Source of the DNA: Dipetalonema caudispina
Lineage: Eukaryota > Nematoda > Chromadorea > Rhabditida > Onchocercidae
Reading direction: 5' to 3'
NCBI GenBank assembly: GCA_013365325.1
Contig: JABVXV010000055.1
Coordinates: 227,274 to 291,273, forward strand
Length of the DNA stretch: 64,000 bases
In this document: one piece after another, positions 41,201 to 54,266 of the stretch
Layout: the number at the start of each line of letters is the position of its first letter
How positions within the stretch are numbered: position 1 is the first letter of the stretch
Position numbers and translations under genes: made by a program
The notes under the pieces: generated by a model
What the model was told of the DNA's origin: nothing
Database searches by the model: none
Seen by the model: only the letters and a program-made list of their open reading frames with translations

Positions 41201-44200
41201 AACGACCATTCGCTTCATTTTGATTTAGCTGCTGATCTGACGCAAGTAAATTCATTAACAATCCCTAATAAAATCCTTCTTTTAATTTGGTTCAAAATTT
41301 TTGAACTAATTACCTTAAATATTCAAAAAATGACCGATTACTTCTACTAACGAATTAAACAGCAAATTTCAACTCAAATTAAGCAAAATTTATTCATGCT
41401 TTATTTCCCTTTTCAAAATTACGTCATTTTCAGGTGCAAGAAGATCTTGAGAATGTTATCATACAAATTGACAATTCCGTGATTACGAATAAAATCGAAA
41501 ATAACGGCCGTCTGAGTAAATCTCCTTCACCGAGTGTACGTATCTTTTCAGAGTTATAAATTTAAGACTTTTGATTGAAAGGTCTGATAAAGAAGCTATC
41601 CTTATAAAAATATAAACCTTCTTTTTTAAAAACATGTTTCTACAGATATCATTTATTTCTTGAAAACTCAAACTTCAGCTTTTTCCATATGAAGAATCGC
41701 CAGAACTATTTGTTTCTTATTGATAATCCTATTGATAATCATGTCGATGAAAGTTTTTCCTAATAGAATTCTCCAGGATTGCTTAGTTTGTACTACCAAA
41801 ACATTTTTCAGTTAAAGAGACGAAATTCTATATCGTCAAATATAACCGAAATTGAATATCTGAAAACTGCCTTAAAAAAATCACATGAAGAACAGGAAGC
41901 TCTTGCTGAGCAACTGGATCGAGTTACGCTTAATTTTCAAGATGCATGTCGTGAATTGGATTTGTACAAACATGAACCACGTGAAGATGCATTAAAATAT
42001 TCACATAATATTCGGTTACCACGAAGCAGAAGTTTTATTGAAGTTGGACGTGCTACAGTTGATTTAGACGAATATCTTAGGTATAGGTATAGTATAATAA
42101 AATTTACATTATTCTCATTTTCTTATGCATAAACTTATAAATTAAAATTTAATTTGATAAAAGATTAAGGTTTTTTTTTTTTTTTTGATATTCATAATTT
42201 AAAAAAGTATCTGTTTATTATAGATGGAAAGAGAAGGCTAGTACGATGTTTCGTGAATTGAATAGAATCCGTAAAGAATATCGTGCTTGTGACGGTGAAC
42301 GTCATGAATTACGCATGCAGCTAGTAATGTTACGAGGTGAACTTGGTTTAGCTCAATGTCAACTTGCGGAAATGTTATCTAATCAGCGGCGAAAACAATG
42401 CGAATCGATATCGAATATTTCAGCAATTAGCGCGAACGGTATAACGTCATCTACGTTAACTAAAAGGAAAAAAATTAAATCTGTAAGTCATTTTTCTTTC
42501 GACGATTTACCAACTTTATTGCATGCTACGTATAACATTGTTAAAATATTTCAACATGTCAAATTTTATTGTAAAAAGTAAGAAAAAGCGTATTAAATTG
42601 TAATTTGGAAATGTAAACATGCAAAGAATGTTGCTATCACTAGATATTGATAATAATTTATGATATGTTATCATGAGAAAAGCTTCACTTTCCGCTAGTT
42701 TAACATGAGAGAAGTGTATTCTAACTGAAATGATGATAAAGATTGATGAAATTAGCAATATATAACACCTTGTAGATTTCTCGTAGGAATTGATAGTTAA
42801 TTACGGTAATCCTACCGTAGCAGCAAAATGATTTTGCTTGCAATATTGAACAATATTTGAAATATTTTGTTTTCTTGATGAAAAATATCGAACTATTAGA
42901 AATTTTTAAATTCAACAATGCTAACTATCAGAATTATAGAGGTTGCTTCAAGGTAGACATCCCGATGAATTTTGGGATATAATGGATTCATCATCCGCAG
43001 TTTTCTTTACAGCTTGTACCTCAATGTCATCACTTAACGATGTCGTGTATTCGACAAGCGAACCGGAATTAGTTGCTACAAAGTAATTTTGTTTCGTTTC
43101 TTGATTTCTTCCGCAATTTAAATTATCCATTTCATCTTCCTCAATCTCCGGTCATGATGATGACAAAAAAACTTTACTTATCCAGCAAGATTTTATCGTT
43201 TTACAATTAAATTTGAGCTTTTACTATATTTTTTGTCTTTTTAGATAAATTGTGTAATAAAAGTTCAGTAAGATATGAGTTTTTCACAAATTCTACCTTA
43301 ATTTTCCTAAAGTTTCAAATATTTTTTAGGAACATATATACATAGTAACCATCAAATTAGGTTAAATTTAATTTCTAGGTTTGAGGGCGTTCGCGAATAT
43401 CGTCTCTCCAGTCATAGCTATCGTGATTTCTGTCTTTTACCAGCTCGTTGTCGAGAATCCCGTAGACCATCAGTATATCTTGGAAAAATTCAGCTCAGTC
43501 CAGAGGAGCAGGAAAAAATTATCAAAGCCAAATTGCAAGCAAAATCACTAAGTCAAATTAAGCATCCGGAAAAAAACATTCATGGAAAGGTAGTTCGAAA
43601 AGTGATTGAAATTAAGAGTTCGCAAAAATTTCTAACTTGTTTTCTTAGTTAATCCCTGTCAATTCTTAGAATCCATTTTTTCTAAAATTTGGTTTAAAAC
43701 ATTTTCATGTTTTACAAAAGGAACAATTAACTAAGCATTATTTTAAAACTTAAACTTCATGAAATTGTAGCTTTTTTTAATTATTGAAGACGAAAATTTT
43801 CAGGATTTCTGTGACAACAAGCAGTCAGGATGGCAGCCGTCATCGTATGAAGAACAAAGTGTAAAAAATAGGCAAAAATTAAAAAATTTGGAAAAGCAGA
43901 TCGCAGAAATGGAGAAAGAGAAAGCAAAATTGACGAAGGATAGGGTGTGTTTTTATTTGCTGTAATTACAACATATCTTCCATCTTACTTGGTTAAAAGT
44001 TTCAAACATACTGAGAATTTTAACAAATTAAGAGGATATTTCCTATCGGTATGAATATAAAACAAAGCGCTCATAAAATATAATTTTTTTTTCTTTTATT
44101 TTTTTGGTTGCTTACCAAAATTTATGTTTCAAAGTTTATGAAACAAATTGTTCATTGATTAAAATAGTGTTTGTGTTTGATTAAGAATATCCAAGTGTGA

Positions 44201-44819
44201 ATTTTTCGATGTGACTTTTCTTAGAACATTTTCTACATTGTAGTAAAATGCAAAAGAAGCATGAAATTAATTTGTAAGCATAGTAGCATGATGATAAGCA
44301 ATAATTTCCAATCTGCTAGACAATGACAAAAAAAAAAAATGGAAATGTTAGCAAAAGAAAATAATGAAATAAGAACTTTACTTTTGCATTCCATAATTAA
44401 TTATTTGATATTAAATGTCACTAAAACACTTATCTTTCAAAAAATATTCTCTGATATCTCTTTATCATTAATGAATGCAAGAGGTAATATATTTCAACAT
44501 TTTTCAGCTTTCTATTTCAATTCGTTTACTGACATTTGATATCATATAGTTAATTGTGAGAAACAAAAGTTCAGTAATATCGGAAGTTATTCTTTTATTT
44601 CATATTTCTTTCTTTCTTTTGTTTTTTTTTTTTTTTTTTCAAGCAAAAAAAGGTGCTTATTTTCAATAGTTGCATTCAACATTATTTAAAAAAGGACGCA
44701 TAATTTAGGTTAAATTTTCCATCAATATTAGAATTTTATTTTAAATTATAGATTAATATGTATATTTTTAGAAGAAATCAATGGAAGAAAATGATCAAAA
44801 ATCTGTGTTTCCCTCATAA
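32254..44819 (+). CDS. Large coiled-coil protein with syntaphilin/syntabulin-like N-terminal block (26 exons, about 1546 aa)
   Basis: Exons: 32254-32367, 32710-32878, 33316-33444, 33617-33869, 34103-34237, 34496-34682, 34901-35101, 35206-35268, 35530-35678, 35864-36026, 36223-36405, 36524-36763, 37071-37325, 37542-37700, 38133-38255, 38522-38746, 39052-39321, 39469-39635, 40963-41245, 41434-41535, 41812-42080, 42224-42482, 42940-43082, 43379-43589, 43804-43944 and 44772-44819. All phases close (4641 nt). Layout: a disordered N-terminus with GILKRSSSQVNF (resembles a PP1-docking SILK motif); an acidic tract (DDEENEEDEE); a HCAKWGCTHHHRDKEL Cys/His cluster; then NKYLTPTQQRFKEIHHLRKQ, which resembles the YLTPLQQKE...HL block of syntaphilin/syntabulin. 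Long coiled coils follow almost to the C-terminus, with VQTD/VQVD patches and Ser-rich breaks. Syntaphilin-type proteins tether mitochondria or cargo to microtubules; this role is only suggested here. The ATG lies 14 bp after a TTACAG acceptor (likely spliced leader). The last 16-codon exon is the least certain; without it the frame stops at 43965. Confidence 0.8.
32934..33124. repeat. 191-bp element bounded by 19-bp perfect inverted repeats (MITE-like) in intron 2
   Basis: Arms 32934-32952 and 33106-33124 are exact reverse complements (AACAAGTGCCTATTCAAAT at the left). The interior carries no coding frame. Just outside the right end, TTAATTATTCAA is repeated. The size and short terminal inverted repeats resemble a miniature inverted-repeat transposable element, but I see no clear target-site duplication. 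Confidence 0.5.
33290..33306. repeat. (TA)n microsatellite
   Basis: About eight TA dinucleotides in intron 2 of the coiled-coil gene, just upstream of the exon 3 acceptor (33315). Confidence 0.8.
36777..36868. repeat. Tandem 55-bp duplication in intron 12
   Basis: A block of about 35 bp containing TCTTTTAAATAGTAATTGAA occurs at 36777-36812 and again at 36832-36868, 55 bp apart, with a single A/G difference in the matched part. It begins about 13 bp after the exon 12 donor. Confidence 0.85.
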
Positions 44820-47800
44820 TACATTCTATGTTAATTAAACATCTACAAATTCGTTTTTGTTTTACCTATTATTGATACTGTTTACTTCCAATTTATCCAA
44901 AAAATACTTATGGTCTCCATTATGAAAAATTTAAAAGTATCTTTTCTTTTTAGGTTAAATTTTTCGTAACAAATATTTTTATCACATTTAAAGGGGTTTT
45001 TTTTTTTTTGTTTAGTACAAAATTTGATAACAATTTTACTATAATTACTATTCAAGAAAGTGAGGAGCAAAAATGAAACTATTTAATGAAAAAAGTTTAC
45101 GAGAAAGAATTCAAGATCATAATAAAGAATTTGCTTTTTGAAATTATTTTTAAAAAAATGAGTGAAGTATTGTTAAATTGTTCATTAAAATAGAATGCAG
45201 ATGTATTATATCGATTTCATCAATTTCTAATTAATTGTTTCTACTCCTAATTATTGCATTATATTGTTTTCTTTGCTTTATTTTGCCCCACATACACTAA
45301 TTTTAATTTCATTTCATCAATTTATTCTATTTTTGCACATTTCTTTTTTTTCCAAATGTTTACGACTTTACCGCATCAATAACTTCATTTTTGAAAAGTT
45401 TAATTTTTAAATTGCGGGGTTTTTTTGAAACGAAATAATTTTGAATTTCAATGCAAATTTTTTTTGCCATAAATTGTCAAAAACGACCAATCTTTTGCTT
45501 GCACTAATCATAAAGAATTAAATTTATTCTCTTTCTTCTTTTAAATTCAATCATTCTGCATTGTTCTATTTGTTTTTTTTTTTTTGTGTTCAATCGTTGA
45601 AAGAGCATAGGTATTCTAATCAGTGATATTTAGTATAATATGTTTTGATCATAACGAGTTTACGATGAACTTTCACCGTAATTATTTCGTTTATTTTACA
45701 CACTTATCAGTTTACTTTGAAATTTCAGATTGTATTGTTATGAGAAATTTTAGGATTTTAGTGAATATTTTTGGCAACAAAAATTAATAATTTTAATTTA
45801 TATTAAATTACTATTTTCAAGCTTAAAAACAAAAATTTATACATTGTTAAGCATAGGTCAAAGATTTAACCAAATATTTTGTAAAATTTAGAAATTGCTA
45901 TAAAAATTTAATACGAATTGTGATTGAAATGATGACAGTTTTGTGTTTTATGATGTTACATCGACAACTCGTTGCATCATTTACTTCTTCTGAAATGTAA
46001 AAATAAACTCTTCAAGAAGTTTTTTTTTTTGCAGAAATTTCTTTTTTCGCTCAATTTTCTCAACCTGTAATTTGTTAAATCAATCGGTGCTTCTTTTTTT
46101 CTTTCTTTTTGCTAAAGCTTCATTATTTACCTGTTCTAATGATTCTGTTTGTTAAATTTCATATTGTATTTTTGAAAAAATTGCGACCCACTGAAATCTC
46201 GTTATATGATTTTCTATGCCATCGTTCATTTGTTGATTTTAATTTCAACATCAATTTTTTTTTTTTTTTTTCGAGTCACAATTAGTAAAACCAAAATTTT
46301 TTAATTCCATATAATATGTACTAAAACGTATAAAATTACGTAACAAGATTTCACTTTTTCAATTTTACATCATTCATTGTTTGTTAAATGATCATTTGAT
46401 ATTGTTGAGTCTAAAATGTTTTCGAGGCAACCTAATAAAACTTTAATTTAAATTGTTCAAATTAACACTTACTCTATACGGCAAAAAAAAAAAAAAAAAA
46501 AAAAAACAATTGTATGCAGTATTAAGGAGAAAGAATTTTAATAATCTTCAGTAAATTGATAAACATTTATGATCAATGTTGCTAGTAATAAACAATCAAC
46601 AATGGATATAATTAACAATTACCTTTTTCTGCATCAATTCACATTCAACTTTCAACAAATTTTTATTTTCCATATGTAACTGTCAAATATAAAGCATAAA
46701 TATGAAATAAAAATTTGAATTAAAACTAAAAATGAAGTCACTAATGGATGAGAGCAATTTCAATAAAATGGATTTTATTTAAAAAAAAAAAAAAAAAAAT
46801 AAATAATATATGGCTTGCTTCTGTGATTTCCCATAGAACATTAGAATTATGAAACATACCAACCGTTTCCTTTTTATTTCCTGAATTAAGAAGGTAAAGT
46901 GCAGTAGTACTTTATTTACCTTCAATTGCGGTGATATTGTTGATATGCCATTTTATTGCTAATTAAATTTAACTTTTGGGTACTTTTTTTAGAATTGTTC
47001 TTTTCTTGAAAAATTTTCAGTAAATGAATTAATTCTTCCAAGATTAACAGGATATTATGATCGATTTACAAATATTCTCTTTTTCCTCCTTTTTTTCCAC
47101 TTTTTTTTTTTTTGTAAAGATAATCTATTATATCTATAAGCTGCTAAAATTATCTTCCAGAAGTTTTCAATTTTTATTTGAGTAATAAAAAAAAAAAAGA
47201 ATATTATAGTATGAAATTGTTGATTTCAGGAATATCTCATCCTTATTTATTAATAAATCAATCAATAATCCATCTTTATACTCACAGATATTCAAAAAAA
47301 TATCAATAATTTTTAATATCCTAAAAGGTTAGTTATTCATAATTTCACGAATTTTACAACATTAAAATTTTTTGATATACATGAATAAATGATTGCATTG
47401 AATCAAAATGAAATCAACCCTAATGCATCGTTTTCTTTTTCTGTTATTGTCATTTTATGCAATTTCATAAATGTCTGTAATCTTATTCTAATACTAATCC
47501 AAAATTTCATCAATTAAATATTTTTACATTCCTTTTTGCTGCATTTTGCTATCGATATGAGAAAATGCTCAATATATCATTTTTACACGTGAATACGTGT
47601 ACACGTGTATCATACGGAATAAATAAATACTGGAAATCTTAAAGTTTCCGTAATGTATCGCTATGTCAATTCTTTCATAAATTACATCGATAAGAAATAA
47701 TCGGAAGATTTTCAAACTTCTGTGATTTACTATTTTCAGTGTCACATATCATATTAATGGCAACTTATGCTTTGTAAAGCAATTATGAAAATTAAAAATT

Positions 47801-48245
47801 ATGCTATGATAGGATTCAAATATCGAAATTTTTAAACTTGACTAAAACTAAATTAATTTAACACTAATTTCTAGTGAATATTTTGTGTAGTATTCTTATG
47901 ACAGTATTAATGTCACATGTGATCGCATCTCTCTTCCTGCATTTTCTTTTCCTTACTCAAACTATTATGGATTAGGAAATTTAATTAGCAGAAAAAGAAG
48001 ATATAGCAATGATTTAGCAAAAATTCTCTAATTAAGTGAATCTAAATATGCTACCATTCGTTAATGCGACATGCAACTGATAGAGCGAATTTGCTGCATT
48101 TCTTCATTTCTTCTTTAATTTTCATACCATAAAATTCAGAGATTCTATTTTCAATTCGAAATTTCACACAAAATATTTCTCATGCTATAGGAAATTTTAA
48201 TTTTCGAAAAAATTGATTAGATGCACTTTTCTCCTTATGTTAGTG

Positions 48246-48415
48246 CTGCAGAGACGACAAGGTCGAAATTTGAGATTAAGGATTGGATTGTGGTTAGCTA
48301 AAGGATTAGCACATGCATTGAAGTATTGTAGAAAGAGATTTATTTTCATGATAATTCAAAATCTATTGTAATTACAATGAAATTTAGGAAAACAATTTTA
48401 GTAATTTTATCAATG
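48246..48415 (+). pseudogene. Possible broken protein-kinase fragment
   Basis: After a TGTTAG acceptor-like site (ends 48243), one frame reads LRLRIGLWLAKGLAHALKYC, resembling kinase helix E (..iA.GL.yLH). Immediately after, a second frame gives IVERDLFS and a third gives HDNSKSIVIT. Together these resemble the IVHRDL.SHN catalytic loop of tyrosine-kinase-like kinases such as LIMK/TESK. Two frame changes within about 30 bp and no neighbouring kinase exons argue for a decayed copy. In such A+T-rich DNA chance similarity cannot be excluded. Confidence 0.25.
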
Positions 48416-49813
48416 AGGAACTATCAGAAAAATGAGAAATGATAAAATATATTTTTTTTTTGGAATGAGTAATACTAAGCATATTGCTTTATAAGAAAAG
48501 TTAGTTATAATCAAATGTATTATCGCTGTTTCCTTCTCAACAATGGTACTACTTTAAGACTTTATTTTTAAATTTGATCTGAGAGGAATCACTCAACTTT
48601 TATGCTTCGTAACTTTTAGTTAAAATGATTGGATCGTTTTGTTTCATGCTTAAATATCTTTTCTCTTATCATTAGCACGAATCTGATCTTCGGTGATAAT
48701 TCACAAATTTTTTATTTGAATTTTTTTGACAGAATTTGTGATTGAAATTTGTGATAAAGCTATTAAAAATGAACTTATCATCATTTTCATCTCCATGAAA
48801 GACATACTACCAGAAGTTATAAGGCATAAAAAAAGAAAAGATTTCAACATTTGGTAATTTCTTAAAAAATTTACTGCAATTTTCATACAAAAAAAATTTT
48901 CATGCTCATGTACAATTTTCTCGAAATAAATAGCTCTCGAGTCTTTTATTTTGAAAAAAAATGTAAGGCTTTGCTTCAGTGAATTTTTCTCTGGCCGCTA
49001 CGAATGCTTTTTAGCACATTGGCCTGTGGCTTAATCATATTTGTTTCCCAATATCTCAACATTTTTACTTAACTCAAATACTGAAAAAATTTCATCACTT
49101 TTTTTGCATATATTCCATCAATGAATGATATGATTGATCTTTTTGGATTGTTCTATCCTTATCAATCAATTTCTGATCCTCTGCAAAATGTAACAGAAAA
49201 ATTTCTCTCTAAAACACTTTTTTTTTTTTTAACTTTGATGCTACTGACAGAGCTTTTCATAGATCCTAAATACTTTTGATGGAAAGCGATCAGTTGTCAG
49301 ATTATTCAGCATCACAATGGATCAATTTACTAATTTACGAAAGTTATTTATAACTTTGATCAAATATTATCAGGCCCATAATAATGGATTGCATTAGTGC
49401 TCATCGTTATTTTCATCAAAGCGTCTAAAAATTATATCATTCATTCTATCGTTACATCCATTTAGTTAATGAATGAATTTCCATTTAATGCAATTCAATT
49501 TAGATTGAGTTAATTATTAAAATATGAGTATTCGTCAAAAATTTCGAATATGAATAGTGCTATAAAATAATTGAAATGCAATAATATTGATTATTTTAAA
49601 GAAATCTAAGAGGATACTTATAGAATTGTGAATTTGTCGATTTTCACTTATTATTTTATTGAAGAAAAAAAAAAAAAAAAAAAAGAAAGAAAAAACAAAG
49701 TTTGACATCATCATGTCATTTGTTCATAGCTAAAATTTCGTTCTTAAAAATATTCACTACCACTGGCCAATGCAAATAACAATCGCTTAGAATGGAAAAG
49801 ATCCATCGAGTAG

Positions 49814-49839
49814 AAGACTAGCTGGGATGGCCTAGTCTT
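49814..49839. repeat. Short hairpin, 8-bp stem
   Basis: AAGACTAG at 49814-49821 and CTAGTCTT at 49832-49839 pair perfectly around a 10-nt GC-rich loop (CTGGGATGGC). The local composition is unusual for this A+T-rich desert. No known RNA family is recognised. Confidence 0.5.
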
Positions 49840-51118
49840 TAGAGTAGTCTCCTATTTTGAAGTAGAGAAAGACAAGTTGCCAAGCACATTACTTCCATTT
49901 GTCATTCCATTTCAAAAATTTAGCCTTTTCTGACAAACTTTCCCTCCAACACATTTTCGCATCATTTATGTAAAAGGCACAAATTATCCATTTCCATTTC
50001 ATTTAATTTTACCTTATATGAATAAATAAGTTAATTTTTCTATCTTAAAATTTTCAACTGAAAAGGAATTAAAAAAATTTTAGTTTTTAAAAGTGATTTC
50101 TGAATTAATTCATTTAAATTATAATCAAAAATGTGAACTATCATAATGAAGTAAATGTCGCAATAATTTTTAGCTTCAACAACGAATTTTATCATATCCT
50201 ATTTGTAAACAATTGCTCATTTTTTGTTTTAATTGAAATTTTTTTTCTCATTGCATTTTCTCATACCATTTTTCTCATTTCTAAATGATCATCCCATCCA
50301 AATTTACATATTTATGATTAATTTTAAGCATCATTTAGTTGTTCAATTTCCTTCCCAAAAGCTTAAAATGAATTGTATGCAGTAATGTATCAAATAAAAA
50401 CACAAATATTTTTGATGAAACTTGAAAATTGCTTGAAAAGATTGATTTATCAGTTAATATCTGCGCAAAAGATTTATCAATAAATTTTGTTTTATTTTAT
50501 CGATTTTATTTCTCAAATAAATCAAATGAAATTAAAAATTTCACTTTAAAACTATAATACTATATGCTGCATATTTGTGCAGATGGAATCATTCAAACAT
50601 TATATTCGGAAGTTTGCTATTGTTTGCTTTAAATATTCTACCGTTTTACAGATTTTATCATTGTTGGGTCAATGCTTTGTTGTTTCAACAAAAAAAACAA
50701 AAAGACAAAAATCGAATTTGCCATTTATTTTTTTTCTTTTTGATTGGATACATTTCAGTATTTATAGTTAATCAAACTGGCAACTTTCTCATAAAATTGA
50801 GATTTAACTGGAAAAGTTAATCATCTCATTCTTTTTTTTTTTTTTTTTTTTGCTAAATCGTAAAATCGATAATTTACAATGACAATGAATAATTTATTTC
50901 AATTCCAAAAAAAAAAAAATTTAGATTTTAAAAAAGTAATTTCATCGAAATGTAATACAAAAATTCCTGCGATTTTTCAAATATTATTTTAATTTTTTCA
51001 TCTTTTTTTTGCTCCTACAATAACATTTTCGATGATTTCTCTTTGTTGCATCACTTTCAAGTTATAACATAATTAAGTTTTATCGTATCATTTTGTTGCT
51101 ATCAATGAATTGAATTAA

Positions 51119-51307
51119 ATGAATAATTGGTCATTGAATAATTGTACCAATTGTTACAATAATAAAAATGAGTGCTTACGGGAAATTTTAAGCGACGTCT
51201 ACGACGTAATTCACAGCAAATGCGGAAAATGTCATACTGATAACGATCATTTGTCCGATATGATGAGCATTCAGAGAAATATATCATTGTTAGCATTCTT
51301 GGAATAA
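51119..51307 (+). CDS. Possible small cysteine-rich protein (62 aa)
   Basis: The single open frame contains CTNCYNNKNEC followed by LREILSDVYDVIHSKCGKC. The spacing is C-x2-C-x6-C-x15-C-x2-C, two CxxC pairs with a helical-looking spacer. The last four Cys resemble the C-x6-C-x18-C-x2-C pattern of insect OS-D/chemosensory proteins, though the spacer is three residues shorter and no signal peptide is present in this frame. A hydrophobic segment is encoded upstream near 50.6 kb (FGSLLLFALNILPFY) but I could not join it by valid splicing. It may be a chance frame. Confidence 0.22.
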   Translation: MNNWSLNNCTNCYNNKNECLREILSDVYDVIHSKCGKCHTDNDHLSDMMSIQRNISLLAFLE

Positions 51308-54196
51308 TCCTTGTTGTAAAAAGCTCACAACAAGCAATAATGTCAATAAATTGACGATCCTTTTAGATTTAAATTACTCAGTAAACAAACATGATGTCAC
51401 TGAATTTAAAGTTTTTCTTTTTTTTTTTTTTTCCTTATTCTATTTAAAAGGTGAGGAGCAATGTGTTATTTCCTTTATTAAAATTGCATTTGAAATGTTA
51501 ATAACTTTTTTGTTGCTATCAATTACTGATATCTCGACTTCTTTGAAGACGGAAATTACTGAGTTAGCTGTAGAAGGTGAAGAACAGTATGATATTTCCT
51601 AGTTTTCCTGGACTTTTTTGGCATTTGATATACAAAAATTATTGTCTACGCAGCTAATGACATTTTTCTACTTTATGGTTGAAAATTGAAACTGAAATCG
51701 CCTTCTTGATTTTCAAAAAAAAAAAAAAAATTGATAATCGACATTTGCAATCTGTTGTTTAAATTCCTTTTCAATTTCCTTTTAAAACTTAAAAAAAAAT
51801 CAATCAATCAACCAGTATGACAAATAGTATCGGTAATAGGTATAAAATTGAATAAAATTCTCACATTTATGAAAGTGAACTTTACTCTGAGCAACTGATT
51901 CATACATAATTCAATCGCAGCTAATTAATATTCAAATACGCATGAACTTATTTCCTTTCTTCTTTTTTATCCTTTCAAGTTACAACTCATCGTTAAAATT
52001 CCTCATTAATTTTACTTCAAACATATTATTAATATCTTTTATTCATTGATCTTGTGAAGTAATTTTTGAAATTTTGTTGGAAAAAAAAATTTCTACAAAT
52101 TAAATGAAATGCATTCAATGAATAGACTTTTTGCAATATCAATTATCATAGAAGAGATTTTATATTATATGAACATTTTCAATTAATCCAAATCAAATTT
52201 TCAAAATCCAAACTTATTTCAATGTGAAATGTTGGCATAAGAAAAAAACTTTGTTACTTTTTTTTGTTTAATTTTAGCATTTTTTTTCGTTTCTTTGTTT
52301 TTTTTTTTTTTGAGGGTGGTGGAGGGAAAAACAAATAAATAAGCCATTTAGTTTTTAGGCCATTATTGGAAGTGATAAATGAGGCTGCTTCAATGGTAGG
52401 ATTCTTGTCCTATTCTAGTAATGAAAGACATTTACGCTTACTTACATTTCATATTATTGTCAGAAGTGACATTTTCTTCATACTTTTTCCAAAGAGATTT
52501 GCTATTTTCTTTTTAGATTATTTAATCGAAAAAGTTCTACAAGAAAACTAATTAGAAATGTAATTAATTTGTTACAAATTTCTAGAAACATAAATACATA
52601 CAAACATGTATATATAGGAAGTCACATTTATTTTCAACAAAGACGAACTGGTTAGTAGAATGGAAATGTCTGAGTTTGTTATGTTTGTCCTTCGTATCAG
52701 TGTTAGTGTTAAATTCCTCGGGGAAGACATATCTATAAAGAGGTGGAATTCTTTAAAGCTAGCAGTTTGCAGTATTGAATTTATGATGAAAATTGGATTG
52801 GGTTAAATTGGAGAGGCAAATTCCTATCACAGTGCTGAATTATCACTTTTTAGGAATAAATTTCTTAATTGGCATGATACGTTTTAAGTGGTATGCTAAT
52901 GTAAGGTTGCATCAAATTCGAAGTGAATATTCGAATTGGGATTTACTATTAATTGAAAAATTTTTTGGTATCATAAGAATTTCATGAAATCTATAGGATA
53001 GAAAGGAAGTTATCGAGGATTGAGAAAAGTTTGCAAAAAAACTGAGAATTCTCCTTTCTTTTAAATGATAATCTAAGTTACTAGCAAATTTGCTCAAAAT
53101 TTCTTAATTTTTGACGAAGTTATTTGAAACTAATCAAATTAGATTATACTTAAATATTATTGTAAATTTTTATAAACTTCTCTGATCCATTTGATAAGTT
53201 AGCAATGACCTTTGATGAAATTGGAGAAAATCATTTGGAAGGTCTTGTTGTTTTCGACGTAATTACGCCATTACTTAATCAATCATTATGATTTACAACC
53301 ATGAAGCGGTTCAAAACGATCCAAGAAAGAGAAACGAATACACGCTGCGATTTGTTAATTACTACAACCTTATTTCTCTCGGTATTTTATTTCATCTTCA
53401 AAGATTTTATTTATAGTCAAAGTGTCATCATCTTACGAGCCCTCAAAATAACCTTAATCTAATTAAGAACGAATCCAATCGAATCATCAAAAAATTATTT
53501 CCCAACCCCATTTTTATTCTTCAAATCAGGAAAATGATTATAAACTGGCGGTGATTTAACGTTTTCGAAATTTATGTCCTTCTAGGAAGTCTTTTTAAAT
53601 CATCCGCCAACTGTCATTTGTGTTGGAAGTTAGATTTCTCAAGGCTTTTTTTTTTTAAAAATGTCGGATTTTTGATGTCACCGAAATGGTGCATCAAAAT
53701 ACGACTTGTCATCTTATTTCACTATATCTTATTATTTTTAATGATGAGAGCTAATAAGCACGATTTCGTTGTCATTTTACAATTAGTTTTATAAAAGGTT
53801 GAAAATTTAATTTTGATCTGATAGGAAAACTTTTGTACTTTCTTGTCAACTTTATGAGATACATCAAGTTCAGCATTATTCTTTGAGATATGCTAATTTC
53901 TAATAGATAGTGATTCATATAACCTGAATCATATCATAGTAAAAAATTCAATTAATCACCAACCGTTTTGATTTTTTTTTTTTTTTTTTTTTTCATCAAA
54001 TGAAACATTTATATCATTTTATGTAAAATTTGATACACATCAAAACTTTTCCTTTTTAAAGATTAACAAGAAAATGTCATGCCATATTTCATAAGTGATT
54101 AAGAAAGTTGATAAGTATAGAATATTTTGTCAATTATGATACGTCAAAAAGGGCGGTGCTGTCCACTGTCCAGCCCATCTTCATTTCCTCAAACTA

Positions 54197-54266
54197 CAAC
54201 AACAGCAGCAGTATTGGTAGTAGTAGTAGTAGTAGTAGTAGGAGTTGTTGTTGTTGTTGTTGTTAT
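54197..54266. repeat. Compound trinucleotide microsatellite (AAC/AGC, GTA, GTT)
   Basis: CAACAACAGCAGCAG followed by about 8 GTA and about 6 GTT units. It creates long meaningless Ser/Val/Cys runs in three frames. Short CAT repeats follow near 54.33 kb. Confidence 0.9.

Noticed and set aside
42948..43130. 60-codon minus-strand frame (MDNLNCGRNQETK...)
   Set aside because: Antisense shadow of plus-strand exon 42940-43082, which is required for phase closure of the coiled-coil gene.
51440..51601. Two similar GEEQ..IS-encoding segments suggesting an internal repeat
   Set aside because: Short, imperfect, in an isolated frame beginning with poly-Phe from a T run; no supporting gene structure.
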